Shown in pieces: positions 7,997 to 17,086 of a stretch of DNA of 58,697 nucleotides. Positions within the stretch are counted from its first letter, which is position 1; each line of letters starts with the position of its first letter. Location: NCBI GenBank assembly GCA_039030335.1, contig JBCCEJ010000034.1, forward strand, positions 1-58,697. The letters run 5' to 3'. Below the pieces are notes generated by a model, which did no database searches, had not been told where the DNA came from, and saw only the letters and a list, made by a program, of their open reading frames with translations. The position numbers and the translations under genes were made by a program. Source of the stretch: JBCCEJ01 sp039030335 (lineage in GTDB: Bacteria > Pseudomonadota > Gammaproteobacteria > HK1).

Positions 7997-9628
7997 CTAG
8001 TGCGCCTTTCCGCCGAAATCGAAGTCGCGGCCCGGGGCAGCTTCGAACAGTGCTTTGGTATACGCGTGCTGGGGGTTGGCGAACAGCTCTGCCGCCGGGC
8101 CGTATTCGACAACGTTTCCTTCGGACATCACGGCGACGACATCGCAAACCTGCGCCGCAACGCGCAGGTCGTGCGTAATGAACAGCATGGCGAGATGGAG
8201 CCGCTCGCGAATTTGTTCCAGCAATGCCAGCACTTGCGCCTGTACTGAAACGTCCAGGGCGGAGACCGCTTCGTCGGCGATAAGCAGTTCCGGTTCCATT
8301 GCGAGCGCGCGGGCAATGCAGATCCGCTGGCGTTGTCCGCCGGAGAATTGGTGTGGGTAGCGATCGAGTCCCTCGGGGTCGAGCTGCACCAGTTCCATCA
8401 ACTCTCGTGCTCTTGACCACGCTTCGACGCCCTGGGTGCCATAGTTCATCGGCCCTTCCACGATCGATTGCCCGACCGTTCGCCGCGGATTCAACGATCG
8501 GTAGGGGTCCTGGAAAACGATCTGGACTTTGCGTCGCAGGCGGCGCAATTCGCGTGCGGACATGTCAGCAATTTCTTCGCCCGCCAGCACGATGCGTCCG
8601 TCGGTCGTCGATATCAGGCGCGCAATGCAGCGCGCAACGGTCGACTTCCCCGAACCGGACTCCCCGACGATCCCGAGCGTTTCGCCCTTGCGGACCTCTA
8701 TATTGACCGCCTTGGCCGCGTCGACCACCCGGTCTTTGCCAAACAGAGCGGACGATATGTAGCGCTTGCTGAGGGCTTCGGTTTTCAGCACCACCGGCGC
8801 GTCTGCCGACACCACCGGACGCGCGGGCGGTTCGTGGCTTGGAACGGAGCCGATCAGCATCTGGGTATAGGGATGCTCGGGGGCCGACAGAACTTTCTGA
8901 GCAGGCCCCAATTCGACGAGATCACCCTGCTTTAGAACGGCCACGCGATCGGCGATTTCAGCCACTACACCGAAGTCATGCGTGATGAACAGCACGCCCG
9001 TTCGGCGCTCGCCTTCGAGTTCCTGGATGAGTTTCAGAATCTGTGCCTGCGTTGTGACGTCCAGCGCCGTGGTCGGCTCATCCGCGATAAGTAGCGCAGG
9101 CTCCAGGATCAAGGCCATTGCGATCATGATGCGTTGACGCTGACCACCGGAGAGCTGGTGCGGATAAGAGGCGTACACGCGCTCCGGTTCGGGCAGGTTG
9201 ACCTCAGCGATCATGTCGAGCACTTTGCGTTCGCGTTCGGCCGCTGAGAGGCTCGTGTGTTCCTGCAGTACTTCGTCGATCTGGTCACCACAGCGCATCA
9301 CCGGATTCAGCGCAGTCATGGGTTCCTGAAAAATCATGCCCATTCGCGTGCAGCGCAGTTCGCGCAGTCGTTTTTCGTCCAGCCCTCGCAGTTCCTGGTC
9401 GAGAAGTTTCACAGAACCTCCCGAAATCCTTAGGGCCCTCGCCAGCAGCCCCATGATCGCGAATGCGATCACTGACTTTCCAGAACCCGACTCACCGACA
9501 AGGCAGACGATCTCGCCTGGTTTGACGTCGAATGAGACGTCTTTCACCGCATGAGCCCGGTCGCCGTCGCGTGGCAGGTCGATGGTCAGGTTACTAACCG
9601 AGAGAACGAGATCTGTATCCGCGGTCAA
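7997..9628 (-). CDS. Peptide ABC importer, fused double ATPase (DppD-DppF type)
   Basis: 543 residues containing two complete ABC ATPase domains in one chain, so one protein supplies both nucleotide-binding sites of an oligopeptide/dipeptide importer. First half: Walker A GESGSGKS, signature LSGGQRQR, Walker B LLIADEPTTALD. Second half: GESGSGKST, FSGGQRQR, LLIADEAVSALD. Each half is followed by the oligopeptide-transporter C-terminal region (HPYTQMLIGSVP; HAYTKALFEAAP). I choose TTG 9628: AAGGAG stands seven bases upstream, and the codon starts just one base after the permease stop, so translation is coupled. Last gene of the importer operon. Confidence 0.93.
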   Translation of the reverse strand: MTADTDLVLSVSNLTIDLPRDGDRAHAVKDVSFDVKPGEIVCLVGESGSGKSVIAFAIMGLLARALRISGGSVKLLDQELRGLDEKRLRELRCTRMGMIFQEPMTALNPVMRCGDQIDEVLQEHTSLSAAERERKVLDMIAEVNLPEPERVYASYPHQLSGGQRQRIMIAMALILEPALLIADEPTTALDVTTQAQILKLIQELEGERRTGVLFITHDFGVVAEIADRVAVLKQGDLVELGPAQKVLSAPEHPYTQMLIGSVPSHEPPARPVVSADAPVVLKTEALSKRYISSALFGKDRVVDAAKAVNIEVRKGETLGIVGESGSGKSTVARCIARLISTTDGRIVLAGEEIADMSARELRRLRRKVQIVFQDPYRSLNPRRTVGQSIVEGPMNYGTQGVEAWSRARELMELVQLDPEGLDRYPHQFSGGQRQRICIARALAMEPELLIADEAVSALDVSVQAQVLALLEQIRERLHLAMLFITHDLRVAAQVCDVVAVMSEGNVVEYGPAAELFANPQHAYTKALFEAAPGRDFDFGGKAH

Positions 9629-9629
9629 A

Positions 9630-10556
9630 CTAGATCTCCTTCGACATGCGCGGGTCGATGGTGTCGCGCAACCCGTCACCGAGCATGTTGATGGCGAGCA
9701 CGGTCAGCGTCAGGAAGATGCCTGGATAAAAGATACTGTGCGGGTAGATCTGAAACAGATCGCGGCCCTCGGCCATGATGTTGCCCCAGGTTGGCGTCTC
9801 CGGCGGTATGCCAACACCGAGGAAGCTCAGAATCGCTTCGAGCAGGATCGCCGACCCGCAGATGAATGTGCCCTGGACGATCAGCGGCGCGATCGTGTTC
9901 GGTAGCACGTGACGCCAGAGGATTTTCGGCGTAGGCGTGCCGACTGAGATGGCTGCTTCGACGTAAGGTTCTTCCCGAATCGTCAGCACGATCGAGCGGA
10001 CGAGGCGTACGACCCGCGGGATCTCGGGAATGACAATGGCCATGATGACCGTCAACAGACTAGCGCCGGATAACGATACCAGTGCGATCGCCAGCAGAAT
10101 CGACGGGATGGCCATCAGTCCATCCATGATCCGCATGATGATCGCGTCAGCGAACCGGAAATAGCCGGCGATGAGCCCGAGCAGCAAGCCAACTGCGACA
10201 CTCGTTAGTGCAACGCAAACGCCAACGACCAACGATACGCGGGCGCCGTAGACGACCCGCGTATATACATCCCGCCCCAGTTTGTCCGTTCCCATGCGCG
10301 CGATGACTTTGTACCTCGTGCCCTCGTCATCCCGAAGCGTCATTGTGTAACCCGGCTCCTTGTTGCGGTTGCGCGGGCTGATTTCGGTCGGGTCCAGTGA
10401 CGTCAGCAAGGATGCAGCCGGCACCATCGCGATGATGATGGCAATCAGCAGCCCGCCGATGATGACGCTCGGGTTTCGCAGGAGTCGCTTCCAGATCGAT
10501 GGCCGTTCGGCGAACTGCTGCGATTCGACTGATTCGCGACTTATGATCTCTGACAT
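9630..10556 (-). CDS. Peptide ABC importer permease (DppC type)
   Basis: 308-residue inner-membrane permease. The N-terminal helix is at about 27-50 (NPSVIIGGLLIAIIIAMVPA), with a cluster of further helices from about 105 to the end; the EAA loop that docks the ATPase is visible as EEPYVEAAISVGTPTPKILW with RHVLPNTIAP following. The large loop between helix 1 and the core, containing GTDKLGRDVYTRVVYG, is typical of DppC/OppC. It begins four bases after the DppB-type permease gene ends, and the ATPase follows almost without a gap. Forms a heterodimer with the upstream permease. Confidence 0.94.
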   Translation of the reverse strand: MSEIISRESVESQQFAERPSIWKRLLRNPSVIIGGLLIAIIIAMVPAASLLTSLDPTEISPRNRNKEPGYTMTLRDDEGTRYKVIARMGTDKLGRDVYTRVVYGARVSLVVGVCVALTSVAVGLLLGLIAGYFRFADAIIMRIMDGLMAIPSILLAIALVSLSGASLLTVIMAIVIPEIPRVVRLVRSIVLTIREEPYVEAAISVGTPTPKILWRHVLPNTIAPLIVQGTFICGSAILLEAILSFLGVGIPPETPTWGNIMAEGRDLFQIYPHSIFYPGIFLTLTVLAINMLGDGLRDTIDPRMSKEI

Positions 10557-10560
10557 GTCG

Positions 10561-11502
10561 TCAATACCGGATGCGTGGATCTAGCAGTGTGTAGAGCAGA
10601 TCGATCACGAGATTGATCGCGACGTAGAACAAAGAAAACAAAATGATCAGCGCCTGCACAGTCGGGTAATCACGACCCTGGATCGCATCCAGCGTCAGCG
10701 AACCCAGCCCGGGTATGACGAACACGCTCTCGGTCACTACCACGCCGCTGACCAGAATTGCTATTGCGATGCCGATGATCGTGACGATTGGCACGGCCGC
10801 ATTGCGTAGCGCGTGACGCGTCAGAATCTTGAACTGGGAGAGCCCCTTAGCGCGCGCGGTACGAACGTAGTCTTCGTTTAGCACTTCCAAGACGCTGGTG
10901 CGGGTCATGCGCGCAATGAGTGCGATGAAGATGACCGACAAAGCGCTCGAGGGCAGGATCAGCCGGTAGGCCCAGCCGGTGATGCCTTCGGCGATCGGTT
11001 GATAACCCTGCACGGGAAACCATTCGAGCTTGACCGACAGTGTGTAGATCAGCAGATAACCGATTACAAACACGGGCACCGAGAATCCAATGACTGAGAA
11101 TCCCATGACCAGCCGGTCCAGCCATGACCCGCTCTTGTACGCTGCCAGTGTTCCTAGTGGCACCGCGATCAGGCACGCCAGCACAATCGTGAACACGGCC
11201 AGCGACAGGGTCGGCTCCAGACCATCGGCAACCATCGTGATAACGGGGCGCTTGTAGTAGAAGGAGTCGCCAAAATCTCCTCGCAGTATGTTTTGCATGT
11301 AGATGCCAAACTGCACCAGGAGAGGACGTTCAAGCCCCAGTTTTTCGCGAATCTGTTGGATGTCTTCGGATGTGGCGGCGTCGCCAGCGATGATCGCGGC
11401 GGGGTCGCCCGGAGTCAGTCGCAGCATCAGGAACACGACGACTGTGACAACCAGCATCACGGGTATGGTCGCCAGCAGACGCCGTAGCAGATATGTCCAC
11501 AT
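10561..11502 (-). CDS. Peptide ABC importer permease (DppB type)
   Basis: 313-residue inner-membrane permease: the N-terminal signature YLLRRLLATIPVMLVVTVVV with RLTPGDPA right after helix 1, then helices to the C-terminus and the EAA loop DYVRTARAKGLSQFKILTRH. Ends with LLYTLLDPRIRY as in DppB/OppB. It pairs with the DppC-type protein encoded four bases downstream. The gene is separated from the upstream binding-protein gene by 148 bases holding a strong stem-loop, which fits the usual excess of binding protein over permease. Specificity (di- or oligopeptide, nickel, other) cannot be assigned from permease sequence. Confidence 0.94.
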   Translation of the reverse strand: MWTYLLRRLLATIPVMLVVTVVVFLMLRLTPGDPAAIIAGDAATSEDIQQIREKLGLERPLLVQFGIYMQNILRGDFGDSFYYKRPVITMVADGLEPTLSLAVFTIVLACLIAVPLGTLAAYKSGSWLDRLVMGFSVIGFSVPVFVIGYLLIYTLSVKLEWFPVQGYQPIAEGITGWAYRLILPSSALSVIFIALIARMTRTSVLEVLNEDYVRTARAKGLSQFKILTRHALRNAAVPIVTIIGIAIAILVSGVVVTESVFVIPGLGSLTLDAIQGRDYPTVQALIILFSLFYVAINLVIDLLYTLLDPRIRY

Positions 11503-11608
11503 TAGCAGTGTTCCCGCCTGCGGGCCGGCCTCAGCCCGGCCGTTATCGCGCCGACTCTCAAGGAGTCACCAGCGGTTCGAGGCAATCCAGTGCGTGCCAA
11601 TCACCGGA

Positions 11609-11632
11609 TCCCCCGGGGCCAAGCCCGGGGGA
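11609..11632 (-). terminator. Intercistronic stem-loop after the binding-protein gene
   Basis: Perfect 9-bp inverted repeat TCCCCCGGG (11609-11617) / CCCGGGGGA (11624-11632) with a six-base loop, 18 bases past the stop codon of the binding-protein gene and about 100 bases before the DppB-type gene. No T-run. Known family behaviour: hairpins here protect the 3' end of the binding-protein message and lower downstream expression. That it does so here is inference. Confidence 0.5.
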
Positions 11633-11650
11633 CCACTTCGACAGTTGCCT

Positions 11651-13243
11651 CTAGTTGGACTTCTTGTATCCCCAGAACGCTGACACGGGCGAGACTGGCG
11701 CGCCTGAAATGTTCTTGCCCATCGCGGTCGGCTGGTACCACTGGCCGAGGTGAATGTGGGTCGGCGAAGCGGCTACCCGCTGCTGCAGCTTCCTTGCGAT
11801 CTCGAGCTGCTTGGCCGCATCGGGCTCGCGCGAGAAAGCGTCGCGTAGGGACTGAATCTCAGGGTCGTCGGGCCAGCCGAATAGAGCCTTCTGGCCCGCC
11901 GCGTTGAGGAATGGCGTCGTCAGCGGACTCGCGTTGTCGACCGAGTTCCATGATGTGATGAAAGCGTGCCAACCGCCGGCTTCCGGCGGATCCTTCTTGT
12001 TCCGCCGTGCAACCAGTGTCTGCCAGTCCATCGCCTGCATGTCGACCTTGAGGCCGATCTTCTCCATCGCGGCCTTGGCGATTGGTGGTAGCGGAGCGAG
12101 AACGGCCAGATCGGTCGGGTGCATCAAAATGATCGGCGTGCCGTCATACCCGGCTTCCTTGACGAGTTCACGGGCTTTTTTGAGGTTGCCTTCGAGCTTG
12201 TCCTCAAAACCGGCATCGGTCGCCAGTGGCGTGCCGCAAATGAACATGGCCTTGCATAGCTTGAAGTATTTCTCGTCGCCGATCGCACCGAACAGGAAGT
12301 CTTCCTGACTGAAGGCATAGAGGAGGGCCTGGCGCATTTTCGGATTGTTGAACGGCGGGTGCAGCGAGTTGTATCGGAATGTGTACTGGTTGCCGAAGGG
12401 GTTGAGGTCGACCAGCTGGATATTGGGGTCCTTGTCCATCAGCGGCAGCAGGTCATGTGCTGGCGACTCGATGACATCGATCTCGCCTTTCGACAGCGCG
12501 TTCATCTTGGTCTGCTGATCGCGAATGACTTTCCAGACAACCTTGTCGACATGCACATGTTTACCGCCCGCGAGTCCGTCACCCGGCTCGTTGCGCGGCA
12601 CATATCCTTCGAACTTGGCGAACACTGCCTTGTCCCCCGGTTTCCATTCGTCTTTCAGAAAGACGTAGGGGCCGCTGCCGACGTATTCGGTGATCTGGTC
12701 GCCCGGCGCCGTCGCGGCAATCCGCGCCGGCATGATGAACGGGACGTTGGATGATGGTTTGCCAAGTGCCTGAATGATGAGCCCGGTCGGTTCGTTCAAC
12801 GTGAACTGAAACGAGTTCCCACCCGTCTCCTTCATGTCGCTGACGAACGACATCATCTTTTGACCCATGGCGTCTTTCGCGCCCCAGCGCTTTAGCGAGG
12901 CGATGACGTCTTTGCTTGTAACGGGCGCATCATCATGAAATTTCAACCCGTCGCGCAGCGTGAAGTCGTAGGTCTTGCCGTCCGCGGACACCTTGAAGTC
13001 CTGAATCATCTGCGGCTTGATCTCGCCCTTCGTATTCATGGCGAACAGCGTGTCGTAGACCATGTAGCCGTAGTTGCGTGACATGTACGCCGTTGTCCAG
13101 ATCGGATCGACGATCTTGAGGTCAGAGTGCATATTGACGTTCAACACGGTTTCGGCCTGCGCTGAGCCGAGCGCGAACGCGCTGGTCAAGACGCCGACGG
13201 CAACGCCGCGTAGCGAATGCCTCAACAGAGTTTGTAGTTTCAA
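11651..13243 (-). CDS. Periplasmic peptide-binding protein (SBP family 5)
   Basis: 530-residue extracytoplasmic solute-binding protein of the DppA/OppA type (SBP_bac_5), delivering substrate to the permeases encoded downstream. Start TTG 13243 has GGAGGA upstream at good spacing and gives a clear signal peptide (about 1-31, ending FALGSAQA). Mature part begins ETVLNVNMHSDLKIVDPIWT and contains the family's YDTLFAMN and FTLRDGLKFHDDAPVTSKDV segments. No lipobox cysteine, so it is probably soluble in the periplasm. First gene of the importer operon, divergent from the M81 peptidase gene, which hints that the ligand is a peptide processed by that enzyme. Confidence 0.92.
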   Translation of the reverse strand: MKLQTLLRHSLRGVAVGVLTSAFALGSAQAETVLNVNMHSDLKIVDPIWTTAYMSRNYGYMVYDTLFAMNTKGEIKPQMIQDFKVSADGKTYDFTLRDGLKFHDDAPVTSKDVIASLKRWGAKDAMGQKMMSFVSDMKETGGNSFQFTLNEPTGLIIQALGKPSSNVPFIMPARIAATAPGDQITEYVGSGPYVFLKDEWKPGDKAVFAKFEGYVPRNEPGDGLAGGKHVHVDKVVWKVIRDQQTKMNALSKGEIDVIESPAHDLLPLMDKDPNIQLVDLNPFGNQYTFRYNSLHPPFNNPKMRQALLYAFSQEDFLFGAIGDEKYFKLCKAMFICGTPLATDAGFEDKLEGNLKKARELVKEAGYDGTPIILMHPTDLAVLAPLPPIAKAAMEKIGLKVDMQAMDWQTLVARRNKKDPPEAGGWHAFITSWNSVDNASPLTTPFLNAAGQKALFGWPDDPEIQSLRDAFSREPDAAKQLEIARKLQQRVAASPTHIHLGQWYQPTAMGKNISGAPVSPVSAFWGYKKSN

Positions 13244-13543
13244 AATGGAGTCCTCCGCGATAGCTGGTGCTATGCCACAAGTTGCGTGACGGGAATCCAG
13301 CATGCGTTAGTGCATGGCATGGATTTACCGCAGTCTAGCAGCGTCTTTTGGACGTGTGTCAGCATTTCTCTGCGCCTTCCAGGTGCGCTTCGATGTGCCC
13401 GGGCATGCATCGCCCAGATATTCCTGTGCGACGCGCACTCGGCTGGCGCACGCAGCAGATGCCGACATTGCGATGCGAAGATTCAACGGCGCGCCGGCCT
13501 ATGGTGAAATTGCGCAACTCAATCGAACCGCCGGAGTTGACGG
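13244..13543. promoter_or_regulatory. Divergent control region, importer / M81 peptidase
   Basis: 300 bases with no gene, separating the importer operon (minus) from the M81 peptidase gene (plus). Both promoters must be here unless one lies inside a gene. Visible: a possible minus-strand -10 GCTAGACT (13332-13339), an 8-bp palindrome TTGCGCAA (13510-13517), and GGAG just before the peptidase ATG. I see no convincing -35 elements. Confidence 0.4.
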
Positions 13544-15040
13544 ATGGCGCTGATCGCCGTTGGTGGAATGCAACACGAGACCAATACCTTTGCACCGTCT
13601 CTGGCTGAGTACGAGGCGTTCGCAGCGGGCGGTGGCTGGCCGGCCATGCAGCGTGGAGAGGCGCTGTTCGAGGCGGTCGACGGCGCGAATATCCCGATCC
13701 AGGGCGCCGTGACTGCATTGCGTGCCGCGGGCCACGCGCTGGCACCGTTGTCCTGGGCCGCTGCGTCACCTTCGGCCCATGTGACCGACGACGCCTTCGA
13801 ACGGATCGTCGGCGATATCTGCACCAGATTGGAGGCCGCGGGCTCGGTCGATGGTGTGTACCTGGATCTGCATGGTGCGATGGTCACGCAGAGTCACGAC
13901 GATGGCGAAGGCGAGATCCTGAGACGCGTTCGCGCTGTGGTTGGACCGCGTGTACCGGTGGTGGCCAGTCTCGACCTGCACGCGAATGTTACGCAGGGCA
14001 TGGTGGACGCGTCAGATGCTCTCTGCATATACCGCACCTACCCGCACACCGACATGGCCGAGACTGGTGCGCGAACCGTGCATCTGCTGATGCGACTGCT
14101 GCGTACTCAGCAGACGTTTACGAAGCACTTTCATCAGTTCGATTACCTCACCGGTCTGCCCGCCCAGTCGACGTTTATCGAACCGGCCAGTTCGCTCTAC
14201 GCGCTGCTGGCCGAGCAAGAAGCGCGGTCCGGATTGAGTCTGTCGTTTGCGATGGGCTTTCCGATGGCCGATTTCGATGAATGCGGTATGTCTCTGGTTG
14301 GGTATTCGGACCGGGAGCAGCGCGATGCGCGCCACTTCGATGAAATGGTGGACGCGATTCAGTCGGCGGAGACGAAGTTTGCGATGACGCTGTACCCTCC
14401 CGACGAGGCGGTGCAGTTCGCAATGGAGCATGGGCGCCCGGGCGAGCCGGTAGTTGTCGCCGATACGCAGGACAACCCCGGAGCTGGCGGCAACGGGGAT
14501 ACGACCGGTTTGCTGGAGGCACTGCTGCGCCTGAACGCCAGTGAGGCCGTGTTGGGTTTGTTGATCGACCCCGCGAGTGCCGAGCGCGCGCACGAGGTAG
14601 GCGAGGGTAGTGCGGCCGACTTTGAACTCGGTGCGCTCTCCGGTCTGGCGGGTCATGTACCAGTGGCCGGACGGTTCGCGGTCGAGCGTCTCGCTGACGG
14701 GCAGTTCACGTGTACCGGCCCGATGTTCAATGGCTTTCGCATGCAACTCGGCCCGATGGCAGTGTTGCGTCATGGCGGCGTGCGTGTCGTGCTCGCCTCG
14801 CGTAAAAGTCAGGCCGCCGATCAGGCGATGTTCCGGCATCTGGGCATCGAGCCGGCGCGGCAACGCATGATGGTACTGAAGAGTTCAGTCCACTTTCGGG
14901 CTGCCTTCCAGCCGATTGCGAAGGCCGTGATCGTGGCTGCCGCTCCGGGGCCGTCGCTCGCCGACCCGGCCGACTTCCCGTGGACGAAACTACGTGCAGG
15001 ATTACGTCTGAACCCAGGTGGCGATCCGTTCGCCGGATGA
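13544..15040 (+). CDS. M81 family metallopeptidase (MlrC-like)
   Basis: 498-residue M81 metallopeptidase, the family of MlrC, which cleaves linearised microcystin and small peptide products; members are probably zinc enzymes. Visible family segments: GGMQHETNTFAP at 7-18, YLDLHGAMVTQ near 107-117, SLDLHANVTQGMVD and YRTYPHTDMAETG in the N-terminal catalytic domain, and VADTQDNPGAGGNGDTT in the C-terminal domain. Full length, no signal peptide, so cytoplasmic. GGAG lies eight bases before ATG 13544. Divergent from a peptide ABC importer, consistent with uptake followed by hydrolysis of an unusual peptide; the substrate is unknown. Confidence 0.93.
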   Translation: MALIAVGGMQHETNTFAPSLAEYEAFAAGGGWPAMQRGEALFEAVDGANIPIQGAVTALRAAGHALAPLSWAAASPSAHVTDDAFERIVGDICTRLEAAGSVDGVYLDLHGAMVTQSHDDGEGEILRRVRAVVGPRVPVVASLDLHANVTQGMVDASDALCIYRTYPHTDMAETGARTVHLLMRLLRTQQTFTKHFHQFDYLTGLPAQSTFIEPASSLYALLAEQEARSGLSLSFAMGFPMADFDECGMSLVGYSDREQRDARHFDEMVDAIQSAETKFAMTLYPPDEAVQFAMEHGRPGEPVVVADTQDNPGAGGNGDTTGLLEALLRLNASEAVLGLLIDPASAERAHEVGEGSAADFELGALSGLAGHVPVAGRFAVERLADGQFTCTGPMFNGFRMQLGPMAVLRHGGVRVVLASRKSQAADQAMFRHLGIEPARQRMMVLKSSVHFRAAFQPIAKAVIVAAAPGPSLADPADFPWTKLRAGLRLNPGGDPFAG

Positions 15041-15122
15041 GTTCAACGGTCGTTCGAGCGCCGCAGCACGGATCGGTGACAGGGCTGGTCGCATGGCCGG
15101 CTGTCTTCCTGGTGCGGCAGGA

Positions 15123-16658
15123 CTACAAGGATCGATCGGTGCGGATTCGATACCGCTTCAGCAGACCCTGGTGTTCGGTCCGGGCCCGGTTCCTGTCGAG
15201 CACGATCTGATAGCCACGGTTGGTACTGAGCACAATTCGCTCGGACGTCCCGGTTTCGATCAGTTCGACGAGATGGCTGAGATCGCGCACCGCGGTTCCA
15301 TCAACGGATTCGATCAGGATGTAGCGCGCCGAGTGATAACCGACATTCGCGTCGCCGGGGAGTACGTTTTGCAGAACGACCCATTCGCGCACCGCGGCAC
15401 TCGGTTCGTTGTCGTACTTCATCAGGTGCACCAGCTGACTCGGGGCAGCTTTGCGCCAGTTTGCACCGAACTCCGTTAACAGATTGGCCGTCACCGGTGC
15501 GAACACGAGGCCCGCATGGATATAGAAACGCGGTCGGAGGTTGCGCCGGATATTCGGAATGCGCCGGTTGGCGTGCAGGTCGTGGACCAGCGGTACGGAT
15601 ACCGAGACGCGCTGCTTGTCGCGCCACACGGTGATATTGACGCTTTCGCCAATCTGGAGCTGCTGCACGAGCATGCGCCAGCTCGTGCGTTCATCGCCCC
15701 GAAACGCGAACTTCCCGTCATCGCCGATAACGTTCCCTTCGATCTCCAGAATCACGTCCCCGGCAAACAGCTTGCCGGCCGCGTTGGCGGTGTCGGGTAC
15801 GTCGACGACCAATGCGCCCACGCCCGGCTGCTCGAGTCCCGCTTCAGCACGTAGCGCCGGGTTTTCGAGGTTCTGCAAGCGAATTCCCAAAGACGGAAAG
15901 CCCTGATAGGTGCCATCGCCCAGGTCCTTGAATACCCGATTCACGACATTCACGGGCACCATGTAGCCCTGACTTTGCGCACGCGGCGCGCTCTGCATGA
16001 CGATGCCTACCAGTTTTCCATTGCGGATCACAGGTCCGCCGCTGTTGCCGGGATTGATGGCTGCATCGACCTGGCCTGCCAGAAGATTCAGGCCCGAATG
16101 CAGATAGACGGAGTTTTCGATACGACTGACGACCCCTTTCGTCACGCTGAGTGCGTCGCCGCCCTTGGGGAAGCCGTAGACGAGCACATCGGACTGGGCG
16201 GGCGGCAATTCACCGAAAGGGATCGGCTCGATGCCATCGAAAAAGCCGGGTTCGTCCACCGTCAGCAACGCCAGATCGGCGTCGTGTACGACATCGAGCA
16301 CCCGCGCTTTGTAACGGCGGCCCTGTCCGTTGCGACGGACCTGCACGAACATCGCATAACTGACGACGTGCGCATTGGTGACGATGCGATTACCGGAGAT
16401 CACCGCTCCCGAACCATTGGTTCTTGCCGGTGAGCGGTTGGTCCACGGACGCCGGTAGTCCGGTGCACTGGTGGTGCTGTAGATCTTGACCAGGGCATCC
16501 TTGATGGACTGCTTGGTCTCCACTGCGCTGGCCGGACTCACGACCAGGAGCGCTGCTGCCAGCCACAACATGCCCAGCGGCCACAGCGTCGGGACGCGGC
16601 CGCTGTGACCCGTGTCGGAAGTGGAACTGGTGCAATGGCCTTGACGGGTCGCGTTCAT
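15123..16658 (-). CDS. HtrA/Deg-like serine protease with PDZ domains
   Basis: 511 residues. Signal peptide or anchor at about 27-46 (LWPLGMLWLAAALLVVSPAS A). Trypsin-like domain follows with the catalytic triad visible: His in VTNAHVV, Asp in VHDADLALL, Ser in INPGNSGGPV. After it comes a PDZ domain (GIRLQNLENPALRAEAGL, FAGDVILEIEGNVIG) and a second PDZ-like region to the C-terminus, as in plant Deg9/Deg10-type proteases and their bacterial relatives. Probably a periplasmic quality-control protease. ATG 16658 follows AAGGGG; longer starts add Arg-rich sequence. Single-gene unit; a possible -10 TACAAT lies about 64 bases upstream. Confidence 0.9.
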   Translation of the reverse strand: MNATRQGHCTSSTSDTGHSGRVPTLWPLGMLWLAAALLVVSPASAVETKQSIKDALVKIYSTTSAPDYRRPWTNRSPARTNGSGAVISGNRIVTNAHVVSYAMFVQVRRNGQGRRYKARVLDVVHDADLALLTVDEPGFFDGIEPIPFGELPPAQSDVLVYGFPKGGDALSVTKGVVSRIENSVYLHSGLNLLAGQVDAAINPGNSGGPVIRNGKLVGIVMQSAPRAQSQGYMVPVNVVNRVFKDLGDGTYQGFPSLGIRLQNLENPALRAEAGLEQPGVGALVVDVPDTANAAGKLFAGDVILEIEGNVIGDDGKFAFRGDERTSWRMLVQQLQIGESVNITVWRDKQRVSVSVPLVHDLHANRRIPNIRRNLRPRFYIHAGLVFAPVTANLLTEFGANWRKAAPSQLVHLMKYDNEPSAAVREWVVLQNVLPGDANVGYHSARYILIESVDGTAVRDLSHLVELIETGTSERIVLSTNRGYQIVLDRNRARTEHQGLLKRYRIRTDRSL

Positions 16659-16865
16659 GAATGCCCCTTGGTTCGAGCGGTCGGGCTCGGATGACGACGG
16701 TGGCCGTCGCCCGGCGTCGCCATTGTAAGTGCTTCGCCCGGCAGTGGCTGACACCGTGCCAACCATGCCGGTTGACCGGGCGACATCGATACGTATGCCG
16801 GGCCGCTGACGATCGCGCACGCCGCACGGATTCCGCGTCCTCTCAGACCGCCAGTCCGGCGCCGG

Positions 16866-16883
16866 GTTCGTTTCGAAACGAAC
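16866..16883. promoter_or_regulatory. Perfect 18-bp palindrome, likely operator
   Basis: GTTCGTTTC (16866-16874) followed directly by its exact reverse complement GAAACGAAC (16875-16883). The centre is CG with no spacer, as in operators of LacI- or TetR-type dimers. It lies 46 bases upstream of the -35 of the PhyH promoter. By chance a given site is such a palindrome about once in 260,000, so one inside this 428-base region is unlikely to be accidental. The regulator is not encoded in this window. Confidence 0.55.
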
Positions 16884-16929
16884 AGGCAAGTGGCTCGCGG
16901 CGGCCGTCACGCGTCGCCGTGTCGCGTTT

Positions 16930-16958
16930 TTGTCTGGGTAGAGCGATCTGGGTAGTAT
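16930..16958 (+). promoter_or_regulatory. Sigma-70-like promoter of the PhyH/dehydrogenase pair
   Basis: TTGTCT (16930-16935), 17-base spacer, TAGTAT (16953-16958). An 11-base inverted repeat ATGCG-A-CGCAT (16957-16967) overlaps the -10 and the expected start point and could be a second operator. The predicted transcript would have a leader of about 120 bases. Confidence 0.45.
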
Positions 16959-17086
16959 GCGACGCATGCCGGTTCGCGGTGCTGGCGCCGTGAAGGGACG
17001 TCGTTGACGTCAACGGGGCGCTCCGCGCGCCCTCTTCGAGCCTTCTTGCCATCCGGCCGGGGATGCCAATCCAGAGGTGTGGGTCC

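Larger units (their letters stand above)
16659..17086. promoter_or_regulatory. Divergent control region, HtrA-like / PhyH
   Basis: 428 bases without a gene. Contains a minus-strand -10 candidate TACAAT (16722-16727), the perfect 18-bp palindrome at 16866-16883 and a good plus-strand promoter at 16930-16958, followed by a leader of about 120 bases before the PhyH start. No other coding potential seen. Confidence 0.5.

Noticed and set aside
14012..14863. 283-codon minus-strand ORF inside the M81 peptidase gene
   Set aside because: Antisense shadow; His/Arg/Gln-rich translation without any recognisable fold.
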